A stretch of DNA of 6,024 bases from contig DCKY01000189.1 of NCBI GenBank assembly GCA_002320775.1, positions 1-6,024 of the forward strand. The letters run 5' to 3'. Source of the stretch: Planctomycetes bacterium UBA1662 (GTDB taxonomy: Bacteria; Planctomycetota; UBA8108). The notes beneath the pieces were generated by a model, which saw only the letters and a list, made by a program, of their open reading frames with translations, searched no databases and was not told the DNA's origin. Positions 1 through 4,970 of the stretch are shown here, piece by piece. The position numbers and the translations under genes were made by a program. How positions within the stretch are numbered: position 1 is the first letter of the stretch; the number at the start of each line of letters is the position of its first letter.

Positions 1-828
1 CTTCATGTTCTTGCTGGTCTTGTAGTTGATGCCCGGCCTCGGAATGTCGTCCCAGTCGCCCTTGAGCTTCTTCGGCAGGACCATCTCCTTGTGGGGATAG
101 GGCTCGTAGTAAGGCCGGGGAGCGACAAAGGGGACATGGGGGCGAACAAAGCCGACGCCGAGAAAGAACTGCCTGTCCTTGTAGCTCTTGAGAAGCGCGC
201 AGGCCTTCGCCGCCGTCTTACCATCGGAATGTACAAGGTCATCTCCATCGGCCTCCACCACCACGAAGGTATTGCCGCCCACCACGGGCCGCTTGCCATC
301 CGGATTGCTCTCCAGGGTTTCACCCTTGCCGGGCGCCCGCCACTCCGGACCCTGCGAGTTGAATCGCTCGCTCCAGGATGCAGCGTCATCCTCTCCATGG
401 GTTCCCCGCTCAATCCCGATCGGCACTCCCATGTGAAAAATCTTGCTGACGCGGGCGCTGTGATAACCGGAATTTTTGAAATGTTGCGCCCAGGTCGCCC
501 TGTCGCCAATCGCCTTGCGAGGGGTCTTGTACCCGAGCATCTTGATGGCATGGGGATAATAGCCCGACATAAAGGAAGCCCTGGATGGACCGCAATAGGT
601 CCCCTGGCAGTAAGCCCTGGTGAAGAGGGTTCCGCGAGCGGCCAGGCTGTCGATGTTAGGAGTCTTACAGACCTTGCTGCCATAACAGGAAAGCGCTGTC
701 GCGGTCAGATCATCTGAAATGATAAACAGAACATTGTACTGCCCCCCCTCCCTGGCTGAAGCGAAGGAAGAACACAGGCAGCAAAGGAGAAAAGGAAAGG
801 TGAATACTGTGCGTGCTGGGTATCTCAT
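1..828 (-). CDS. Secreted sulfatase, iduronate-2-sulfatase type (N-terminal 276 residues, runs off left edge)
   Basis: This is a type I sulfatase that hydrolyses sulfate esters, probably on a sulfated polysaccharide outside the cytoplasm. Translation from the ATG at 828 stays open for all 276 codons to the window edge, so the C-terminal part is missing. Residues 1-25 look like a Sec signal peptide, with a hydrophobic core and a cleavage site after SFASA. The mature part starts with YNVLFIISDDL, where Asp39 and Asp40 are metal ligands. The formylglycine motif is CGPSR with Cys79 and Arg83. SKIFHMG (Lys129, His132) and GFVRPHVPF (His231) match the positions of GKVFHPG and GYHKPHIPF in human iduronate-2-sulfatase, which supports that subfamily over arylsulfatase A. 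Activity would need a formylglycine-generating enzyme encoded elsewhere. The natural substrate cannot be read from the sequence and need not be iduronate. It is divergent to the polyamine operon. The only purine-rich site upstream lies 16 nt from the start, so initiation here is not SD-driven in the usual way. Confidence 0.93.
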   Translation of the reverse strand, partial: MRYPARTVFTFPFLLCCLCSSFASAREGGQYNVLFIISDDLTATALSCYGSKVCKTPNIDSLAARGTLFTRAYCQGTYCGPSRASFMSGYYPHAIKMLGYKTPRKAIGDRATWAQHFKNSGYHSARVSKIFHMGVPIGIERGTHGEDDAASWSERFNSQGPEWRAPGKGETLESNPDGKRPVVGGNTFVVVEADGDDLVHSDGKTAAKACALLKSYKDRQFFLGVGFVRPHVPFVAPRPYYEPYPHKEMVLPKKLKGDWDDIPRPGINYKTSKNMK

Positions 829-839
829 ATCGCCAACAT
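825..839 (-). other. Possible four-codon leader ORF overlapping the sulfatase start
   Basis: On the minus strand an ATG at 839 opens a four-codon frame (MLAI). Its TGA stop overlaps the ATG of the sulfatase at 828 in an ATGA arrangement. The sequence AAGGGA at 850-845 sits 5 nt before this mini-ORF, a good Shine-Dalgarno distance, but 16 nt before the sulfatase start. Translation of the sulfatase could therefore be coupled to termination of the mini-ORF. A chance ATG is equally possible. Confidence 0.2.
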
Positions 840-856
840 AGTAATCCCTTCCCCCG

Positions 857-900
857 ATGGTTGACAGTAAATCGCTCCGGCCTCATTGCCATGGTTGACA
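857..900. repeat. 10-bp direct repeat ATGGTTGACA, two copies
   Basis: Identical copies of ATGGTTGACA lie at 857-866 and 891-900, 34 bp apart start to start, a little over three helical turns. Both are followed by TCCGGC, at 876-881 and 903-908, but with different spacing. The second copy contains the candidate -35 hexamer of the rightward promoter. The pair could be an operator or the remains of a local duplication. Confidence 0.5.
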
Positions 901-922
901 TCTCCGGCGAGACCACCAAAAT
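895..922 (+). promoter_or_regulatory. Candidate sigma-70-type promoter for the polyamine operon
   Basis: A perfect TTGACA at 895-900 is followed after 16 bp by CAAAAT at 917-922, which matches four of six consensus -10 positions. Transcription would begin near 929, giving a leader of about 65 nt before the start codon at 993. The first TTGACA, at 861-866, has no acceptable -10 at 16-18 bp. The call rests on consensus matching only. Confidence 0.35.
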
Positions 923-934
923 GAGATGTCTATC

Positions 935-976
935 TGCCTTCGGGGGCACGACTGGCTGCCAGCCGGGCTCCGGGAG
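935..976 (+). other. Short GC-rich hairpins in the leader of the polyamine operon
   Basis: Three adjacent short stems can form in the predicted leader RNA. TGCC at 935-938 pairs with GGCA at 945-948, or alternatively a C-UUCG-G tetraloop forms. CTGG at 952-955 pairs with CCAG at 959-962. CCGG at 963-966 pairs with CCGG at 970-973. CCTT at 937-940 could instead pair with AAGG of the Shine-Dalgarno site at 980-983. Stems are only about 4 bp and no known riboswitch class is recognised. Confidence 0.25.
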
Positions 977-979
977 TTC

Positions 980-984
980 AAGGG
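980..984 (+). promoter_or_regulatory. Ribosome binding site fixing the SpeD-like start
   Basis: AAGGG lies 8 nt before the ATG at 993. This favours 993 over in-frame ATGs at 813 and 891, which lie upstream of the family's usual N-terminus, and over the ATG at 1005, which is four codons downstream and has a poorer site. Confidence 0.6.
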
Positions 985-992
985 TCTCATTC

Positions 993-1418
993 ATGGTGGT
1001 TGGAATGCACAGAGGTCGACACCTGCTTATTGATTGCCGCGAAGTGCCGCGGAGCGTTTGCCTGGATGACCAGCTGATGCTCGATGCCATGGCTCGCGCT
1101 GCCAGGCGAGCAGGAGCTACGGTCATCTCCCAGGTAAGATACCGCTTCGGCCACGATTCAGCCCCCGGCTTTACCGCCATGGTGCTGCTCGATGAGAGCC
1201 ACTGCTCGGCACATACCTACGCGGATCTCGGCCAGGTGGCCCTGGACATATTTACCTGCGGAAAGACCTCTCCGGAAACGATCCTCGATCACCTTCGCCA
1301 GGAAATCGACATCGGAAGCATCACCACCCGCAAGCTGGAACGATTCCCCCTCCAGGGCGGCCCGATTCCACACGCGCAGGAAAGCGGGAACCCGCTTGGG
1401 GAGACCGCAAATCCATGA
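993..1418 (+). CDS. SpeD-like pyruvoyl-dependent decarboxylase (S-adenosylmethionine decarboxylase family)
   Basis: This 141-residue protein belongs to the prokaryotic SpeD family. These proenzymes cleave themselves before a serine to create a catalytic pyruvoyl group. Family marks are GRHLLIDC near the N-terminus (8-15), the cleavage site DESH with Glu68 and Ser69, His74 in SAHTY, and Cys89 in DIFTCG. It therefore looks catalytically intact. It departs from textbook bacterial SpeD in three places. HTWPE is replaced by HTYAD (74-78). The GVSG stretch before the cleavage site is replaced by GFTA (59-62). The loop before that is about three residues longer. A tail of roughly 25 residues after LERFP has no visible motif. 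AdoMet decarboxylase is the default reading. Some SpeD homologues are known to decarboxylate ornithine or arginine instead, so the substrate is open and I withhold the symbol speD. It is the first gene of the operon, and its stop overlaps the next start. Confidence 0.85.
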   Translation: MVVGMHRGRHLLIDCREVPRSVCLDDQLMLDAMARAARRAGATVISQVRYRFGHDSAPGFTAMVLLDESHCSAHTYADLGQVALDIFTCGKTSPETILDHLRQEIDIGSITTRKLERFPLQGGPIPHAQESGNPLGETANP

Positions 1419-2485
1419 TTCGCAAGGCTATGAAAGATGGAAAGGCCGATGGCCTCTCGCCCCTGGAAAGCCTTGACCTTGAGAAGGTCGGCACCTTCAG
1501 TGACCTGCTCCAGGCGATGGGCAAGACCTCCTTCTCAGGCCGCAAGCTCGCGGAAGCCTACGAGGTCCTCCTGGAACTCGCCAGTGACCAAGAATGCCGG
1601 CTCGTTTTAACCATCTCAGGAGCGATGACAGTCGCCAAGCAAGGCACCATCATCTGCGACATGATCGACAGAGGCATGGTAAGCGCCATCGTTGCCACCG
1701 GAGCGCTGATCGCTCATGGGCTCACCGAATCCATCGGGCTCACCCACTACAGGATGGACCCCGGCCACTCCGACCCTGAGCTCTACGATAAGGGCTACAA
1801 CCGGATCTACGACACGGTCGAGCTCGAGAGCAACCTCAACCAGGTAGAAGCACTGGTGCGGTCTGTGCTCGATAAAAACACCCCGGAAGACGGGCCCTGG
1901 TCCTCGGCCAGGTTCTGCCGGGCTACGGGCAAGGCCCTCGCGGAGCTAAACGAAGGCCGGGGAATCCTCCGAAGCTCCTGGGAGCAGAACGTCCCGGTAT
2001 TCATCCCGGCCTTTACCGACAGTGAAATTGGTCTCGACTTCTCCACCTGGGCAATGAAACACAGGCTTGGAGATCGAGCCTCGACCGCCACCGCGGATGA
2101 GATCCTCGAGGCCGTGCCGAACTTCAACCCCTTCCTCGACCTCCAGGAATATGCCCGTCTAGCCGGAGCAGCTCCCCGCCTGGGAATATTCACCATAGGA
2201 GGAGGGGTTCCGCGCAATTGGGCCCAGCAGGTGGCGCCTTATTACGAGATCGCCAGCGACAGGCTCGGCGCAGACCTGCCTCAGCCTCGGTTCCACTACG
2301 GCGTGAGGATCTGCCCTGAACCGGCGCACCTTGGCGGGCTATCCGGCTGTACCTACTCGGAGGGGGTCAGCTGGGGCAAGTTTGTCTCTGCCGATGAGGG
2401 TGGGCGATACGCTGAGGTGCCCGCGGACGCCACGCTTGTCCTGCCGCTGCTTATGAAGGCCGTCTTTGAAAAGTTAGACGCCTGA
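1415..2485 (+). CDS. Deoxyhypusine-synthase-like enzyme, possible homospermidine synthase
   Basis: This 356-residue cytosolic protein is a clear deoxyhypusine synthase homologue. Aligned motifs in order are LTISGAM (65-71), the region AIVATGALIAHGL (91-103), GYNRIYD (127-133), NVPVFIPAFTDSEIG (192-206), GGGVPRNW (262-269) and SEGVSWGK (315-322). Lys322 corresponds to the catalytic lysine of the human enzyme (Lys329). Glu316 and Trp320 of that motif are kept as well. Human His288 and Asn292 align with Asn268 and Gln272. Asp243 and Asp316 align with Leu207 and Leu309. Bacteria lack eIF5A, so protein hypusination is unlikely. NAD-dependent aminobutyl transfer to a small amine, as in homospermidine synthesis, is the best inference. 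The ATG at 1415 overlaps the upstream stop (ATGA), and GGGGAG at 1398-1403 lies 11 nt before it. An in-frame ATG at 1430 is an alternative start. Its place between a decarboxylase and a ureohydrolase supports a polyamine role. Confidence 0.88.
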   Translation: MIRKAMKDGKADGLSPLESLDLEKVGTFSDLLQAMGKTSFSGRKLAEAYEVLLELASDQECRLVLTISGAMTVAKQGTIICDMIDRGMVSAIVATGALIAHGLTESIGLTHYRMDPGHSDPELYDKGYNRIYDTVELESNLNQVEALVRSVLDKNTPEDGPWSSARFCRATGKALAELNEGRGILRSSWEQNVPVFIPAFTDSEIGLDFSTWAMKHRLGDRASTATADEILEAVPNFNPFLDLQEYARLAGAAPRLGIFTIGGGVPRNWAQQVAPYYEIASDRLGADLPQPRFHYGVRICPEPAHLGGLSGCTYSEGVSWGKFVSADEGGRYAEVPADATLVLPLLMKAVFEKLDA

Positions 2486-2486
2486 C

Positions 2487-3368
2487 ATGAATGCCTTTCT
2501 TGACCTCCCGAGCGCCTCCATGGATGAGGCCGACGTGATCCTGCTCCCCCTGCCATTTGAAGGCACCGTATCCTACGGCAAAGGGACAGCCCGGGGCCCC
2601 GCCGCCATACTTGACGCATCCAGGCAGGTGGAGACCCTTGATGAAGAAACAGGCTTCGAGCTCGACAAGCTGACCTACTGCTGGGCAGAGGAAATACAAC
2701 CAGCTGAAAATCAAAAACCGGAGCGCTACCTCGAGACGGTCCTTGAGTCAGCAACCCTGGCCCATGGACACCGGGGCTTCGTCTTCGGCATCGGGGGCGA
2801 ACACAGCCTCACAGCGCCCCTTGCGCAAGCTGCCGCTGGCGAAGACAGCCTCGACGATCTCACCGTAGTACAATTCGATGCCCACGCCGACCTCAGGAAG
2901 AGCTACGAGGGTTCGAGCAGCTCACATGCCTGCGTCATGCGCGGACTGCTGGACCGGGGCGCGAGCGTCCTCGCTATTGGAATCCGCTCTCTCTCCAGTG
3001 AAGAGCTTGACCATGGCCAGGCTCACGACCGCTGGGAACCCTATTTTGCCCGGGAACTCCACCAGGAGAAGGGCGCTGAGGTCCGCCTGCTTGACCGCCT
3101 TGAAAAGCTCCGGGGGAGGGTCTATCTCACGATCGACGTTGACTGCCTCGAGGTATCTCTGGCTCCGGGAACGGGAACCCCTGAACCGGGAGGCCTCCGC
3201 TGGTGGCAGACACTGAGCTACCTCAGGGCGCTCCTTCGACCCTCACCAGACAAGGCTGTCCTGGGTGCTGACATCACAGAGACTGCCCCCATGGAAGGAT
3301 CCAGAGTCAACGAGTTCACCGCGGCGCGCCTCATCTGCAAGCTGATCGCCTACCTGCATCAGCCCTGA
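2487..3368 (+). CDS. Agmatinase-family ureohydrolase (SpeB-like)
   Basis: This 293-residue protein belongs to the arginase/agmatinase/formiminoglutamase family, which uses two manganese ions to hydrolyse a guanidino group and release urea. All metal-ligand motifs are visible: GGEHS with His106, FDAHAD with Asp131, His133 and Asp135, and TIDVD with Asp217 and Asp219. SHA at 146-148 and APGTGTPEPGG at 226-236 are also family hallmarks. The usual DVDxLDP sequence reads DVDCLEV here, a small departure near the active site. Length is normal for agmatinase. The gene starts 1 nt after the stop of the DHS-like gene with no good Shine-Dalgarno site, so translational coupling is likely. A second in-frame ATG at 2520 would shorten it by 11 residues. 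Agmatine to putrescine plus urea is the likely reaction. An aminoalkyl-agmatine, guanidinobutyrate or other guanidine is possible. Confidence 0.87.
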   Translation: MNAFLDLPSASMDEADVILLPLPFEGTVSYGKGTARGPAAILDASRQVETLDEETGFELDKLTYCWAEEIQPAENQKPERYLETVLESATLAHGHRGFVFGIGGEHSLTAPLAQAAAGEDSLDDLTVVQFDAHADLRKSYEGSSSSHACVMRGLLDRGASVLAIGIRSLSSEELDHGQAHDRWEPYFARELHQEKGAEVRLLDRLEKLRGRVYLTIDVDCLEVSLAPGTGTPEPGGLRWWQTLSYLRALLRPSPDKAVLGADITETAPMEGSRVNEFTAARLICKLIAYLHQP

Positions 3369-3383
3369 GCTTCTTTACCGTTG

Positions 3384-3412
3384 TTGGCCCAGCCAGGCGC
3401 TTCAGCTACACT
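3384..3412 (+). promoter_or_regulatory. Weak promoter candidate before the second sulfatase
   Basis: TTGGCC at 3384-3389 and TACACT at 3407-3412 are spaced 17 bp. Each matches its consensus only partly. A start near 3419 would give a leader of about 37 nt. It lies in the 87-bp gap after the ureohydrolase, in which I see no terminator, so read-through from the polyamine operon is also possible. Confidence 0.25.
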
Positions 3413-3455
3413 GTTCCCTTCGTACCCACCGTCAAATCCAGCACCGGAGCTATCC

Positions 3456-4952
3456 ATGAAAAAAACACTCCTCTTTGTCGCGGCCTTCTGCACCCTCTCC
3501 CATCTGCAGGCAGCCGGGAAGCCGAACATCATCCTCTTCCTCATCGACGACATGGGAGTAATGGACACTTCCGTCCCCTTCCTGGCCGACAAGGATGGTA
3601 AACCCGAACGCCACCCACTCAACGATCTCTTCCGCACCCCCGGCATGGAGAGACTCAGTCGTCTCGGGATCAGGATGCGTCATTTCTACGCCAATAGCGT
3701 CTGTTCGCCAACTCGCGTATCCATCATGACGGGCCAATCCTCCGCGCGCCATCGGACCACGCAGTGGATCCGGCCGGAGGGAAATAACGCCGGCCCCCAG
3801 GGTCCAAAAGACTGGCAGTGGAAGGGTATCTCCCCGAAGCACAGCACCCTTCCCGCGCTGCTGAAAAAAGCCGGCTACCGCACGATTCATGCCGGCAAAG
3901 CCCACTTCGGGCCGAATGGCTCCTATGGAGAGCTGCCGCAGAACTTTGGCTTCGACGTCAACATCGGTGGAAGAGCTATCGGGCAACCTGGCAGCTACTA
4001 CGGGAAATCAAACTTCACCCGGGGAAAGAACAAGAGCCGAGCCGTCTTTGGTCTCGAAAAATACCATGGCAAGGACATCTACCTTACCGAGGCCCTGACG
4101 GTTGAGATCAACGCCGAGATCGAGCAGTCGGTAAAACAGAAGAAGCCCTTCTTCGCCTACATGTCCCACTACGCGGTGCACGCGCCCTTCAATCCAGACT
4201 CTCGCTTCGCGGAAAATTACGCCGACAAAACCGTAGGCAGAAACGCCAAGGCCTTCGCCACCATGATTGAAGGAATCGACAAATCGCTCAACGACATGCT
4301 GGACCATGTCGAGAAGCTTGGTGTAGCCGAAGACACCCTGGTCTTTTTCCTCGGCGACAATGGCACAGACGCTCCGCTCGGGAAGACTCACGCCATCGCC
4401 TGCGCCGCTCCGCTCAGAGGCAAGAAAGGCACCCATTATGAGGGAGGAATGCGGGTCCCGTTTATCGCCGCCTGGGCCAAACCGAACCAGGACAACCCTC
4501 TGCAGAAATCACTGCCGATTCCCGCCGGCAAGTTCTCATCCACCAAGGGAACCATCTGCGACCTGTTCCCGACGATTCTCAAGCTGGCCGGTGTCAGCCA
4601 CGATGGAAAAATCGACGGAAGCGACTTTACCGGCGCGCTTTCAGGCGGAGAACGAACAGAGGAGTTCACCTTCCTCATGCACTTCCCCCACAGTCATCGA
4701 AGCAGCTACTACACGGCCTGGCACGAGGGCGACTGGAAGCTGGTATACCACTACAACCGGCCACCTGAAACCCGTCACGAGCTCTTCAACCTTGCGGCTG
4801 ATCGAACCGAATCAAACAACCTGGCCGCCACCGAGAAAAAAGAGCTCCGCAGGATGGTCAAGTCCATGACGGCCGCCCTCGAGGAAGCCGGCGCGCAGTA
4901 TCCCAGCTCGAAGAAAAATCCTGGCAAGAAGATCAAGCCGGTCCTTCCATAG
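3456..4952 (+). CDS. Secreted arylsulfatase-type sulfatase
   Basis: This complete 498-residue type I sulfatase should cleave sulfate esters outside the cytoplasm. Residues 1-20 form a typical Sec signal peptide (MKKT, hydrophobic core, end at LQAA). Catalytic marks are all present: Asp31-Asp32 in FLIDDMG, the formylglycine motif CSPTR with Cys83 and Arg87, Lys148 and His150 in HAGKAH, His242 in YAVHAPF, Asp301-Asn302 in LGDNG, and a lysine in RGKKG (321-325) ahead of YEGGMRVPF. ELFNLAADRTESNNLA (442-457) is the usual C-terminal sulfatase block, followed by a lysine-rich tail. I chose the ATG at 3456 because GGAG at 3446-3449 lies 6 nt upstream and the signal peptide begins there. The frame stays open upstream to 3381, but those residues would hide the signal peptide. 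It differs from the left-hand sulfatase in subfamily, so the two are not a recent duplication. The exact substrate is unknown. Confidence 0.94.
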   Translation: MKKTLLFVAAFCTLSHLQAAGKPNIILFLIDDMGVMDTSVPFLADKDGKPERHPLNDLFRTPGMERLSRLGIRMRHFYANSVCSPTRVSIMTGQSSARHRTTQWIRPEGNNAGPQGPKDWQWKGISPKHSTLPALLKKAGYRTIHAGKAHFGPNGSYGELPQNFGFDVNIGGRAIGQPGSYYGKSNFTRGKNKSRAVFGLEKYHGKDIYLTEALTVEINAEIEQSVKQKKPFFAYMSHYAVHAPFNPDSRFAENYADKTVGRNAKAFATMIEGIDKSLNDMLDHVEKLGVAEDTLVFFLGDNGTDAPLGKTHAIACAAPLRGKKGTHYEGGMRVPFIAAWAKPNQDNPLQKSLPIPAGKFSSTKGTICDLFPTILKLAGVSHDGKIDGSDFTGALSGGERTEEFTFLMHFPHSHRSSYYTAWHEGDWKLVYHYNRPPETRHELFNLAADRTESNNLAATEKKELRRMVKSMTAALEEAGAQYPSSKKNPGKKIKPVLP

Positions 4953-4970
4953 GCCGCGCCTTCTTACTCC

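Larger units (their letters stand above)
829..992. promoter_or_regulatory. Divergent intergenic region between sulfatase and polyamine operon
   Basis: This 164-bp gap separates two divergently transcribed genes, so promoters for both directions should lie here. It holds two copies of ATGGTTGACA, a candidate rightward promoter, several short GC-rich hairpins and a Shine-Dalgarno site before position 993. The reading frame of the downstream gene stays open leftwards through this stretch to 813. The extra residues do not resemble the start of the SpeD family, so I treat the stretch as non-coding. I saw no convincing promoter in the leftward direction. Confidence 0.6.

Noticed and set aside
3..683. 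A 226-codon open frame on the minus strand overlapping the left sulfatase
   Set aside because: It is an out-of-frame shadow. The adjacent minus-strand frame from 828 carries the full sulfatase motif series and a signal peptide, while this one is Arg/Ser/Pro-rich with no motif.
91..717. A 208-codon open frame on the plus strand
   Set aside because: It is antisense to the sulfatase and lacks recognisable motifs. Long antisense frames are expected in GC-rich coding DNA.
861..889. A second promoter using the first TTGACA
   Set aside because: No hexamer at 16-18 bp spacing resembles a -10 element.
813..992. Extending the SpeD-like gene upstream to ATG 813 or 891
   Set aside because: The added residues do not resemble the family N-terminus, would overlap the divergent sulfatase start in the longest version, and neither ATG has a good ribosome site. 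AAGGG 8 nt before 993 fits better.
3369..3455. A terminator after the ureohydrolase
   Set aside because: Only a 4-bp stem (TGGC/GCCA, near 3385-3394) is visible and no T-run follows it.
4953..4970. A shared terminator between the convergent sulfatase and acidic-protein genes
   Set aside because: The 18-bp gap has no convincing hairpin and no T-tract in either direction.
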